A stretch of DNA of 64,000 nucleotides from positions 130,287 to 194,286 of the forward strand of contig CAJNDS010002307.1 in the NCBI GenBank assembly GCA_905221605.1. Reading direction: 5' to 3'. The DNA is from Symbiodinium natans (taxonomy: Eukaryota > Sar > Dinophyceae > Suessiales > Symbiodiniaceae). Made by a program: the position numbers and the translations under genes. How positions within the stretch are numbered: position 1 is the first letter of the stretch; each line of letters begins with the position of its first letter. Under the pieces are notes generated by a model, which worked only from the letters and a program-made list of their open reading frames with translations, searched no databases and had not been told where the DNA came from. Shown here piece after piece: positions 31,167 through 39,531 of this stretch.

Positions 31167-32358
31167 CTGATTCCGCGGCGTTGAAGACGTAGGGCTTAAA
31201 GGGTTAAAGGGGTTTTGGGTTTAGGGTTTAGGGCTTAGGGTTGAAAGGTTAAGGGGTTTTGAGGGCTTAGGGTCTAAAGGGTCGAGGGTTTAAAGGGTTT
31301 AGGGACTAAGGGTCTGGAGTGCGGAGATGGTGTTGGACATCTGTTTGGGGTAACAAGGTTACCCTAAACCCTAAACCCTAAACCCTAAAAACCCTAAAAA
31401 CCCTAAACCCTAAACCCTAAACCCTAAACTAGAGTGCAGGGATGGAACTGAAAAAGTCTGCGTAGTCTCCTGCATGCCTACTGTAAATGAGTATTCAAAC
31501 CAGGCATTCCTACCCTAAACCTTACACCCTAAACCCTAAACCCTAAACCCCTACTCTCCAACTGTCAGTAGGGCTATAGCAGTTTGGGGCTCCAATTGGT
31601 AGGGTCTTGGGGCTTTAGGGTTTCTGGGCCTTATGGGGCTTGCAGGGTTTAGGGTCTTAAAGGTTTCAGGGTTTAGGGTTTAAGGTTTCGGGTGTTTAAG
31701 GCTTTTGGTGTGAATCGGGCTTTGAAGGGTTTGGGGGCTTGTAGGGCTTATTGGGTTTATAGGGCTAACCCTAAACCCTAAACCCTAAACCCTAAACCCT
31801 AAACCCTAAACCCTAAACCCTAAACCCTAAACCCTAAGGGGTCTCCAATATGGAGCGTTGTGGTCCCTGAGAGGATGCCCCGTGACACTTTTCTTCACTA
31901 GCCTTCCGAAGCCCTGCACCCTCAACCCTAAACCCTAAACCCTAAACCCTAAACCCTAAACCCTAAACCCTATACCTGCAAGTTCCTGTGGCCGGTCCCT
32001 TGGCCTTAAACCCCAAGGCCTAAGCCGCCAAGCGTCCATGTGCCTAAGCACGGTGTACTTGGGGCTATGGAGGAGATCCATAGCGCCCAAGAAGAGGGTT
32101 TAGGTTTAGGTTTAGGGTTTAGGGTTTAGAGTTTAGGGTTTAGGGTTTAGGGTTTAGGGTTTAGGGTTTAGGGTTTAGGGTTTAGGGTTTAGGGGTTTAG
32201 GGTTTCGGGTTTTGGGGAAACCCTCAAACCTCCCTTGTCCTTGCACGACCCCACCCACGAAGCCTAAGCCGAAACCTTCGACCCCAAGTGTGGTTTAGGG
32301 TTTAGGGTTTAGGGTTTAGGGTTTAGGGTTTAGGGTTTAGGGTTTAGGGCTATTCTGC

Positions 32359-32456
32359 CAAGTGGCGGAAGCCTCCGCATACACCAAGCCCACGGCCGCC
32401 AAAAAGAGCCACACGATAAGGAGGCCACAAATGGCCGGGAGGACTCCCATGGGTGC
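32359..32456 (-). CDS. transporter exon: helix 2
   Basis: Reads PMGVLPAICGLLIVWLFLAA then VGLVYAEAS. G(F/V)LP(S/A)....L..W.......GL...E is helix 2 of the aromatic amino acid permease family. Starts in phase 0 after CTACTAG and follows the helix 1 exon, which ends in phase 0. The donor is probably GC (GCAGAA). G arrays on both sides. Confidence 0.83.
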
Positions 32457-33080
32457 CTAGTAGGGTTTAGGGTTTAGGGTTTAGGGTTTAGGGTTTAGGG
32501 TTATAGGTTTAGGGTTTAGGGTTTAGGGTTTAGGGTTTAGGGTTTAGGGTTTCCCATGCGGGCCCAGCCATGGCACGCCATGAGACCCTGAACTGGGTGT
32601 CTGGGGACCCTAAACCCAAAAACCCTTAAAACCCTAGAACCCTAAAACCCTAAAACCCTAAAACCCTAGAACCCTAGAACCCTAAAACCCTAAAACCCTA
32701 AAACCCTAAAACCCCAAAACCCTAAAACCCTAAAACCCGAAAACCCTAAAACCCTAAACCCAAAACCCTAAACCCTTAATGGGTTTGCTAGGATGGGCCA
32801 TTGGGCCTTACCATCCGCATGAGCCCGAGATAGGAGGGCCCTGTTGGGATCTGTCCTTTTACGGGCTTAAAGGGGATCATGAAGGGAAGCTAACCCTAAC
32901 AAAACGGGGACCAGGGGCCTACTCTGGGTCCTGGTAGTTTTGCGTTGTAGGGATGGGGTGGTGCTGGTACTAGATAAAGTTTTAGGGTTTAGGGTTTAGG
33001 GTTTAGGGTTTGGGGTTTAGGGTTTAGGGTTTAGGGTTTAGGGTTTAGGGCTTAGAAGGGGCGCCGGAAACTTCCTGCAC
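32457..33080. repeat. transporter intron
   Basis: Arrays: 32460-32552 G, 32608-32780 C as CCCTAAAA octamers, 32982-33055 G. Family A2 element at 32853-32938. Just left of it (32805-32850) a short minus-strand frame ends at a consensus GTAAGG. Confidence 0.7.
32853..32938. mobile_element. family A2 element
   Basis: TTAAAGGGGATCATGAAGGG, ACAAAACGGGGACC and GCCTACTCTGGGTCCTGG align with 48763-48873 and 62098-62218. Related to family A in the interior but with different ends (CTCTGGGTCCT). Confidence 0.55.
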
Positions 33081-33165
33081 CCAAGGGGCCGTTACGCTCG
33101 GGAGCGCCAGGAAGCCGCCGCCGAGGGCAGTGCCGGCGATGATGGCCACAGCATCCTTCACACTC
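33081..33165 (-). CDS. transporter exon: helix 1
   Basis: Reads SVKDAVAIIAGTALGGGFLA then LPSVTAPW. The I.AGT.(L/V)G.G.LALP motif is diagnostic for helix 1 of this family. Donor GTGCAG in phase 0. The first base completes a proline codon from the exon at 33277-33349. A long G array starts a few bases to the right. Confidence 0.85.
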
Positions 33166-33276
33166 CTTGGGTTTAGGGTTTAGGGTTTAGGGTTTAGGGT
33201 TTAGGGTTTAGGGTTTAGGGTTTAGGGTTCTAGGGTTATAGGTTATAGGTTATAGGTTATAGGTTATAGGCTTGAC
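33166..33276. repeat. short intron: TTTAGGG array plus GGTTATA repeats
   Basis: 33171-33230 G array, then five GGTTATA heptamers at 33238-33270. This intron, only 111 bases, is almost entirely repeat. Confidence 0.8.
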
Positions 33277-33349
33277 GGTTCCAGGGCTCCCGAGCTCCAG
33301 GGTTCTAAGTATGGTTCTAGGGTTCTCGGTTCAGTAAAGCTAAGGGCTT
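33277..33349 (-). CDS. transporter N-terminal exon before helix 1
   Basis: Starts directly after a family A element end (CAACCTAG) and reads ALSFTEPRTLEPYLEPWSSG then ALEP, ending with two bases before GTCAAG. The join to the helix 1 exon is in phase. Low complexity (repeated EP), so the assignment rests on phase and position. Confidence 0.6.
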
Positions 33350-33465
33350 CTAGGTTGCCCAGTAACCTAGGATGAAAAAGGGTGCCCTCTGTTTTTCTTA
33401 AAGGGGTTTATAAGGGAACCTAAACCTACCAAAAAGGGAATAAGGGCACTACTGGGCCTCCTAGG
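33350..33465. mobile_element. family A element with an 8-bp direct repeat at its ends
   Basis: TTGCCCAGTAACC at the left, TACTGGGCCTCCTAGG at the right. CTTCTAGG occurs directly before the left end and directly after the right end and could be a target-site duplication. On the coding (minus) strand the element ends in CCTAG, where the next transporter exon begins. Confidence 0.75.
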
Positions 33466-34584
33466 CTTCTAGGGTGCAATCTCCAATCCTGATCTAATCT
33501 AAATTTAGGGTTTAGGGTTTAGGGTTTAGGGTTTAGGGTTTAGGGTTTAGGAAATAGGGTTTAGGGTAATCTAAGCTCGACCCCAAACCCCAAACCCTGA
33601 ACCCTAAACCTAGACCCTTTCGAGGGCTCCTTCTGGGGATTCACGTAAGACCCCAACATCGATCTCGCTGGATCCTAAACCCTGGGCCCTAAAAGAATCC
33701 TAAGTTTCAACAAGCCCCGAACAAAAAGAACGAATGAAAGAAAGAAACCTCGTTCCTGGAACACAAGCTATAAAAGAGCAGACCCCAAGAATCTAACACC
33801 TCAAGTGGCAAGTGCATTTTCGAGATTTCTCTATTGAAAGGTTCGGCTTTGAACTCTCTAGCCCCGAAACACCAAATCTCACAACCCGGAGAAGCCCCCA
33901 GCCCAAACTCCACAACCCCCGGAAGCCCCGAACTCCGAATCCTAAACCCAAGAAACCCAAAAAGCCCTGAAGCGCTGAAAGCAATCAACCCCCCTCACCC
34001 CCCCCAAAGGTCCACGTGGGTTTAGGGTTTAGGGTTTTAGGGTTTAGGGCTAGGGTTTAGGCCAAGCATCATCCCGGCTTCTTCCTCTTCGCTGGGGTTC
34101 CCGGTGCTGGCCACTGCAGCCGTTAGGTGCAAGCTCGAGTGTTTGGGGCCTCAGCCGGGCTTGGGGTGGTTCCCTGCCCGAACTCTCCGGAAGCCCCAAA
34201 AGCCCCGAAATACCTTCAAAACACCAAGCCCTAATTCACTCCGAGGCCCGTCAAGCCCCTAAAGCACTTAAAGCCCTTAAAGCCCCTTCAAGCCCCTGAA
34301 GCGGTAAAGCCCTGCACCCCAAAACCCTAAACCTTCGAAGTCATGACACACCATGGCCCTGAAGCCCTGCCCCACATGCTCCAATGTGGTACCTTCTCGG
34401 GTGCGTTTGTACGAAAATGCCCCCGGGTATAGGAAACCTATAACTATAACCAATCCCGTAGTAGCTTGAGTCGGGTCTTCAGCTGCTGCCCGAAACTAAC
34501 CCTAAACCCTAAACCCTAAACCCTAAACCCTAGACCCTAAACCCTGAACCCTAAACCCTAAACCCTACACCCTAAACCCGAAAC
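33466..34584. repeat. arrays and islands upstream of the transporter core
   Basis: Arrays: 33505-33560 G, 34018-34060 G, 34497-34582 C. 33590-33680 has a minus frame (EIDVGVLRESPEGALERV). 33720-34015 is open on both strands and unassigned. 34065-34150 has a minus frame (STGNPSEEEEAGMMLGL). Confidence 0.6.
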
Positions 34585-34705
34585 CCCCAGCCGGGGGGCT
34601 CTGGTTCACCGACACCAGCACCGCCTTGGTCGCGCGATTCCAGTGCGCGCCGCCGCGCGGCTTCCAAAAGCTGCAGGACTTGGACGTCATGGGGACGAAG
34701 GCAGC
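34585..34705 (-). CDS. candidate exon, possibly transporter N-terminus
   Basis: A CAGATCAG acceptor opens 121 bases reading AAFVPMTSKSCSFWKPRGGA then HWNRATKAVLVSVNQSPPAG, with a GTTTCG donor. It lies upstream of helix 1 on the same strand, so an N-terminal extension is possible. No domain recognised. Confidence 0.5.
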
Positions 34706-35105
34706 CTGATCTGGGTTGAGGGCTTCTAGGGTTTAGGGTTTAGGGTTTAGGGTTTGGGGTTTGGGGTTTAGGGTTTAGAGTGGGCTTCTTGGGGAATGAT
34801 GGCCCTATATATGGTTCCGTGTCCCGCGTCGGTACCCCCCCCCCCCACCCCCCCTAAACCCTAAACCCTAAACCCTAAACTGTAAACCCTAAACCCTAAA
34901 CCCCTAAACCCTAAACCCCTAAACCACTAAACCCTCAACCCTCAACCCAAACCCCAACCACACCACCCCACAGGGGGGCCCAAACCACAGGGGGCAGGGA
35001 CCCTAAACCCTAAACCCTAAACCCTAAACCCTAAACCCTAAACCCTAAACCCTAAACCCTAAACCCTAAACCCTAAACCCTAAACCTAGGTTTCGGGTTC
35101 CCGGC
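34706..35105. repeat. arrays between candidate exons
   Basis: Arrays: 34728-34780 G, 34853-34945 C, 35001-35086 C. Poly-C at 34837-34854. A minus frame at 34790-34830 (AGHGTIYRAIIPQEAHS). Confidence 0.65.
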
Positions 35106-35192
35106 CTTGCCCAGGAAGAGGATCGACAGGGTCGCCAGGAGGAGCGGCTTCTTGGCCCGGGCCGGCGCCTTGCGCCCACTCAAGCTGCCCAT
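35106..35192 (-). CDS. candidate first exon with signal-anchor-like start
   Basis: The ATG at 35192 opens MGSLSGRKAPARAKKPLLLA then TLSILFLGK. A basic stretch followed by a hydrophobic helix is typical of signal or bipartite plastid leaders. It could start the transporter, but the frame is also open upstream of the ATG and the link is not proven. Confidence 0.42.
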
Positions 35193-36016
35193 GTGGCGGC
35201 CGACATCTTCGCAAGCGCGGGAAGGCAAGGGGGGTTCCAGAAGCTGTGAGGGTTTAGGGTTTAGGGTTTAGGGTTTAGGGTTCAGGGTTGAACCCTGGTT
35301 TTTTTAAACAAATGCACTGCAGCGCAAAGCCAAAGCTCAAGCTCAGACCAGGAAGAGCACGTATTAAGCCCAAACCCTAAACCCTAAACCCTAAATCCTA
35401 AACCCTCTAAGCCCTAAATGGTGTTTAGGGTTGAGGGTGTGATGAAGATGTGGAGCTGTGGAGCTTTGCGCATTTCCTGTGGCTGAGCCAAGGTGGGTCG
35501 GCAGCAGATGCTAGGATTTAGGGTTTAGGGTTTGGGGTTGAGGGTTGAGGGTTTAGGGTTTAGCGTTTGGGATTTAGGGTTTTGGGGTTTAGTCTTCAGG
35601 CTATAGGGTTGATAGCACTGGAAAAACTTGGCTTACAACAACATATTGGGGAGGGGGATGTAAGTCACGGACCCTTCTGGGGGTTTCCGAAATTAGGGAT
35701 ACCTTCTTGTCCAAATTATAAGAGAATGCTTCTACTTATGGGGGGGTGTATATTAGGAGTCCCATATTTTCGTAAATCCCCTTGCGAGGGACTGCGATGT
35801 AGTTTGTGTTGAGGGTTTTGGGTAACCCACCCTATGCCCTCAACACTAACTACACCCGAAAGCCCTGCCCCCGCCCCCCACTCCAAACGACAAAAAAACT
35901 CTGCGGTAGTTCAGGGGTCGACATCAAGACAAACCCTAAACCCTAAACCCTAAACCCTAAACCCTAAACCCTAAGCCCCTAAATAGGTTTGGGACTGAGA
36001 ACTATTCGGTAGGTAC
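35193..36016. repeat. arrays, family B element, islands
   Basis: Arrays: 35249-35290 G, 35375-35405 C, 35515-35600 G, 35930-35975 C. Family B element at 35677-35784. Island 35600-35676 is open on both strands (plus: LQAIGLIALEKLGLQQHIGE). Confidence 0.65.
35677..35784. mobile_element. family B element
   Basis: GGGGGTTTCCGAAATTAGGG at the left; right end reverse complemented GGGGATTTACGAAAATATGG. The interior is unlike the other copies, so only the ends are conserved. Confidence 0.65.
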
Positions 36017-36099
36017 TGCCATGTCCAAGTCCTTCTTGACGTTTTCGTAGTCGTGCGCCCCATCAATGAAGACAAGGTCCAGCGAGCGAGATGAGATAC
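36017..36099 (-). CDS. methyltransferase exon with FIDGAHDYENVKKDL
   Basis: After CAGCAAAG the frame reads ISSRSLDLVFIDGAHDYENV then KKDLDMA, up to GTACCT (or GCAGTA three bases earlier). (L)D(L/F)(V/I)(F/Y)IDG.H.Y..V..DL is motif II and the following helix of Methyltransf_24-type SAM enzymes. Upstream and downstream exons were not identified. The exon overlaps in fold position with the one at 5.9 kb, so two genes or paralogues are implied. Confidence 0.75.
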
Positions 36100-36544
36100 C
36101 TTTGCTGGCGGAGGGTGTGTAGGGTTCCTAGGAATATAGGCTTTAGGGGGTTTAAGGTTTAGGAAAGCCGTAAACCCTAAACCAAGTTCCGCTGCGGGCC
36201 TTTAGCAGTTTAGGGGCCTGGAAATTAAGGTTCACTATTCGTGAGCTGATTACGGTGGTAGGAAGGTGACTTAGGTTCGATTGGGGATGCCACCAAATTT
36301 AGATCGGCTCGTTAGCTCTCGGGGGTCCGTTCTGTCATGTCGTACAGGGTTCAGGGTTCAGGATTCAGGGTTTAGGGTTTTAGGGTTTAGGGTTTAGGGC
36401 TTTAAACCTACTTGAAAACCCAGACTCTACAAAGCCAAAGCCCGAAACTTTAGCCATGAACCCGAAAAGCCCTGCAAAAACCCGGAGAAAGAAGCCGGAT
36501 TGAGGACCCTCAGCTTCCTACACCCTGAACCCCAAACCTTAAAC
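36100..36544. repeat. unique island with one short array
   Basis: 36368-36400 G. Minus frames at 36280-36345 (RTDPRELTSRSKFGGIPNRT) and after a strong acceptor (CTCCGGGTTTTTGCAG) near 36437. Unassigned. Confidence 0.5.
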
Positions 36545-36577
36545 CATCACAACTCGTGAGCCCCAGCCCCAGCAACC
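36545..36577 (-). CDS. candidate exon downstream of family F copy 1
   Basis: 33 bases, GCWGWGSRVVM, starting exactly at the family F end (CCCTTAG) and ending at GTTTAAGG. Joins in phase 0 to 36678-36749 if the element is removed. Confidence 0.5.
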
Positions 36578-36684
36578 CTAAGGGTCCATGTACCTTATGC
36601 TTATATACTTAGACCCAAATTCCGTATATATAGGAAGTACTTTAAGGCGCAAGTATTCCATAATTAGGTACATGGACCCTTAGG
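36577..36684 (-). mobile_element. family F introner-like element, copy 1
   Basis: Perfect 19-bp terminal inverted repeats CCTAAGGGTCCATGTACCT. On the minus strand one end supplies GTCCATG as donor, the other CCCTTAG as acceptor. Both flanking islands are open and their join preserves frame (ALR-GCWGWG). Confidence 0.78.
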
Positions 36685-36749
36685 GCAATATAAGCCCAAC
36701 GTTGAACCCTAAGGCCCAAGTGCATCACAACCTGACTTCGGATCCTTTT
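36678..36749 (-). CDS. candidate exon upstream of family F copy 1
   Basis: Acceptor GCGCCAG; 24 codons, KRIRSQVVMHLGLRVQRWAY then IALR, ending at the donor inside the family F terminal repeat. Function not recognised. Confidence 0.5.
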
Positions 36750-37958
36750 CTGGCGCTTAGGGTTTAGGGTTTAGGGTTTAGGGTTTAGGGTTTCGGGTTT
36801 AGGGTTTAGGGTTTCGGGTTACAAGGCTCCGGAGTACAATAGCAGACCCAGGCAACTGGCAAACTAGACAACTGACAATTTGGGGCTGTAGTGTTTAGGT
36901 CGTAGGGATTTTCTGCTCTCGGACATCAGAACGACTCCCACCCCCTGAGCACTAAACACTTGAACCCTTAACCCCTAAACCCTTGAACCCTAAACCCTAA
37001 ACCCTAAACCCTAAACCCTAAACCCTTAACCCTTGAACCCTAAACCCTAAACCCCCAAACCCGGAACCCCTAAACCTTAAAGTTACTGGAGCTCGGAGCC
37101 CTAAATGCAGAATCCCTAAACCCTAAACCCTAAACCCTAAACCCTAAACCCTAAGAGTCCTACATGCAGACGTTCGGCGCGCACTCGCTGTAAGTGAGGT
37201 CGTGGCATGGATGCCCACCTGGTCTGTCAACAATGGGACATCGGAGGAGGGTTGAGGGTTTAGGGTTATGGGTTGTTTAGGGTTTAGGGTTTAGGGTTTA
37301 GGGTTTAGGGTTTAGGGTGTAGGGTTTAGGGTTTAGGGTTTAGGGTTAGGGTTTAGGGTTTAGGGTTTAGGTTCAGGGTTTAGGGGGTTCCTTATGCAGG
37401 AGCAAGTACAATCAAAGATTCTGCTACAAATCCAAGTCTCAACTGTGCAACCCCCCCCCCCCCCCCCGGTGCCCTGCATTTGAACTTTCCTTATGCTTGC
37501 ATTGTCGACTTTGGTAGTGGTGCAGGACAGTTGCTTTTTCTTCTTCGGAACAATTCCGTTCCGTTCCCGCCCCCGCCCCCCACCCCCGCCCCACACACGC
37601 ACACTGTCTCTCTCTCTCTCTCTCTTTCACTCTGTCGCTCTCCCTCTGTCTCAGTAGATGCGGGCATGGTGCCTTCGGCAGATTGGGCTTGTCCTCATGC
37701 TTTGCAAGGAAGCGGGACCATTACGGGGGAGAAGGAGGGACTCCTGGAAGGGACCCTTAACCTTCTTCTCCTACATAATCTCTATATATATATATATACT
37801 TATTTATTTATTTATGTATTTATACCTTATATAGCCCCTTTATACCTAAGTAGCCCCTAGATAAAACCCAAGAACCCCTAAGGTCCCTTATAAGGGTCCC
37901 TGTTTAGTTCCTTGAAAGCAGGACCCCGGTACCCCAAAAAGCCCGCGAAACCCTAAAC
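36750..37958. repeat. arrays, poly-C, CT and TA microsatellites, family G element
   Basis: Arrays: 36757-36825 G, 36960-37065 C, 37109-37155 C, 37250-37385 G. Poly-C 37449-37467, (CT)n 37605-37624, TA/TTTA tract 37778-37823 inside family G. Minus frame 37160-37225 (GGHPCHDLTYSECAPNVCM). A plus frame at 37480-37555 reads YACIVDFGSGAGQLLFLLRN, like a SAM-binding motif I. Confidence 0.6.
37728..37922. mobile_element. family G element, copy 2 with microsatellite insertion
   Basis: Same ends and middle as 11450-11590 (TACCTAAGTAGCCCCTAGA, AAGGGTCCCTGTTTAGTTCC). The central part is expanded by TA and TTTA repeats. Confidence 0.6.
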
Positions 37959-37995
37959 CACGGGGTGGCGAATGCCGCGGACATTCGTGAGAAAG
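37959..37995 (-). CDS. chain-3 exon: FSRMSAAFATP
   Basis: Acceptor TTGATTTTGCAG, donor GTTTAGGG taken from the adjacent CCCTAAA. 37 bases. Its two leading bases complete an alanine codon with the last base of 38049-38088, giving SEYLKAFSRMSAAF. Confidence 0.6.
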
Positions 37996-38048
37996 CTGCA
38001 AAATCAAGGGAATCATACTCGCACTGGGGATGTACCCCTAAGAGGTTC

Positions 38049-38088
38049 CCTTAAGATACTCCGAATGTGGCCCTTCTATTCCCTTACC
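38049..38088 (-). CDS. chain-3 exon: GKGIEGPHSEYLK
   Basis: Starts at the acceptor provided by family F copy 2 (CCCTTAG) and ends, by the best phase, at a GA donor (GAACCT). 40 bases. Confidence 0.58.
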
Positions 38089-38194
38089 CTAAGGGTCCAT
38101 GTACCTAAATAGGGAATACTTGGGCCTTGAAGTACCTCCTATTTGGGGACTTTTGGGCCCAAGTACACAATAATGAGGTACATGGACTGGTAGG
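38088..38194 (-). mobile_element. family F introner-like element, copy 2
   Basis: Ends CCTAAGGGTCCATGTACCT and, inverted, CCCTACCAGTCCATGTACCT. It makes up the whole intron between 38188 and 38088: donor GTCCATG, acceptor CCCTTAG. Confidence 0.78.
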
Positions 38195-38298
38195 GTTAGA
38201 GGATCTTCAGAAAGGGTCCCCGAATCCCAAGGGTACAACCTTAGGGGGCTGATGAGTTTGCTAAGGTTGGGCTCGTAGTCGGGCTTCGAGTTTTGGGA
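38188..38298 (-). CDS. chain-3 exon between two family F elements
   Basis: 111 bases, 37 codons: KPDYEPNLSKLISPLRLYPW then DSGTLSEDPLTLP. The acceptor TTCGGGTAG is the end of family F copy 3 and the donor GTCCATG is the start of copy 2, so both flanking introns are family F elements. Joins on in phase for two more exons. No family recognised. Confidence 0.62.
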
Positions 38299-38302
38299 CT
38301 AC

Positions 38303-38412
38303 CCGAAGGGTCCATGTACCATATTGTTGTATACTTGGGCCAAAAAAAATTCCCTGTATAAGAGGTACGTTAAGGCCCAAGAATTGCCTATCTAGGTACA
38401 GGGACCCTTAGG
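38303..38412 (-). mobile_element. family F introner-like element, copy 3
   Basis: Ends CGAAGGGTCCATGTACC and, inverted, CCTAAGGGTCCCTGTACCT; interior TTGGGCC and GGCCCAA are also inverted. Directly abuts the exon 38188-38298. Confidence 0.75.
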
Positions 38413-39451
38413 GCCAGAGCTTGTGGGGCTCAAGAGTCTGTAACTGCAGAGGTTTCGTGCTTATTGGGCTCCAGAAGCCAGGCTAACCCTAATTCAGCCG
38501 TTATCTGTTTTGATTCCTAACACAAGCCCCAGGCCCTATACCCAAGGCCCAACAATACAGACACCAAACCCTAAAACCCCGAACCCCAAACCCTAAACCC
38601 TAAACCCTAAACCCTAAACCCTAAGCCCTGCCAGCGCCACGTCCTCCGAGTCGGGGCAGAGCGCTACGTCCCAGGAGCCGTCCGCGGGCAGTGCCGCGCC
38701 CTTCTTGCATAGACAAGGTGAAGGAAGGGGCTTGGGATAGGGTTTAAGGTTTAGGGTTTAGGGTTTAGGGTTTAGGGCTTAGGGCTTAGGGCTTAGGGCT
38801 TAGGGCTTAGGGCTTAGGGCTTAGGGTTTAGGGCTTATGGTTCAGGGCTTAGGTTTCACGGGGCCTCTTAGATGTGGAGGCCAAGTTGACAAAGAATTGG
38901 AGATGCCGGTATCACAATTTCCGGCTGACTGAGTGGGACACCATGAATGTGCATTGAGGCTCCACTCCATTACTTCACCATGCCCCAGAGAAACCATGCA
39001 CAAGTCGGTTTAGGGTTTAGGGCTTACGGTTTAGGGTTTAGGGCTAGAAGGGTACTGTTGTGGGATGGGGGGGAGGGATAGCATCGAAGATGGTCGGTCT
39101 CCATGCCCCTTTCTTCGCCATTTTCTTTGCCCACTGACTGGTGTATTTCATTCCCATGCAATTCAGAGAATCCAACTGTTCAGGGTTTCGGATCTAGTGT
39201 TTAGGTTTCTGGGATCCTATATTCCCAGCCCCACCCCCCCCCCACCCCCCCTGACTACCCCACGCAGTAGATAGGGCTCCAGTAAAGCTGAATTTCGGGT
39301 CATGTGGGCCTTGTGTTGGGTACGTAAACCCGCATCCCTAAACCCTAAACCCTAAACCCTAAACCCTAAACCCTAAACCCTAAACCCTAAACCCTAAACC
39401 CTAAACCCTAAACCCCATACCCTAACCCCTAAACCCTAAAGGCCCTAAGAC
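38413..39451. repeat. arrays and islands
   Basis: Arrays: 38570-38630 C, 38745-38850 G with GCTTAGG units, 39005-39045 G, 39335-39440 C. Islands 38860-38985 (minus, SLNAHSWCPTQSAGNCDTGI) and 39060-39180 (minus, KYTSQWAKKMAKKGAWRPTI) look coding; unlinked. Confidence 0.6.
38632..38703 (-). CDS. candidate exon
   Basis: Reads KGAALPADGSWDVALCPDSE then DVAL between a TATGCAAG acceptor and a GC donor. Strongly protein-like and GC-rich. C array on the left, G array on the right. Unassigned. Confidence 0.5.
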
Positions 39452-39531
39452 GCGGGCCACAAGAATGACACAGGCCTTGTAGGGACGATGTACTTTTGCA
39501 CTGCCGTCGAAGCAGTACGTCCTGGGCCCAG
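39452..39531 (-). CDS. candidate exon
   Basis: After GGGATGTAG the frame reads GPRTYCFDGSAKVHRPYKAC then VILVAR. The right end of the reading is uncertain. C array on the left, G array on the right. Unassigned. Confidence 0.45.

Larger units (their letters stand above)
30244..32358. repeat. arrays and exon-like islands
   Basis: Arrays: 30550-30573 G, 31020-31075 C, 31205-31310 G decayed, 31360-31428 C, 31511-31550 C, 31766-31836 C, 31920-31971 C, 32098-32210 G, 32291-32350 G. Minus-strand islands at 30440-30550 (FIDVRAPQTVWVQGSLFCMA), 31435-31490 and 31845-31915 (SEEKCHGASSQGPQRSILET) look coding but are unlinked. The missing 40 residues of the transporter may lie here. Confidence 0.6.
10812..33349 (-). 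other. split gene: tryptophan/tyrosine permease-like amino acid transporter
   Basis: This gene-level entry collects exons listed separately. In order on the minus strand: 33349-33277, 33165-33081, 32456-32359, (missing part), 27426-27355, 26073-26024, 25285-25226, 24575-24516, 23818-23793, 22046-21995, 21188-21161, 20466-20385, 19917-19873, 17957-17855, 13412-13336, 12276-12212, 10862-10812. Joined, they restore landmarks of the aromatic amino acid permease family (PF03222-like): AGTALGGGFLALP in helix 1, a W...GLVYAEA second helix, VAKSGELL, NTVLAAAMVGGF, VRTAILLGSSVPLL, AIGTT, GAFPTMLLYGLLPP and MVPGGRLML. Phase fits at every adjacent junction except 24516 to 23818. Donors are GT, GC (several) and one GA, as reported for dinoflagellates. 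Introns run 0.1-4.4 kb and carry telomere-type arrays. The N-terminus and about 40 residues after helix 2 are missing from my reading, and the 3' end is not located. Confidence 0.78.
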
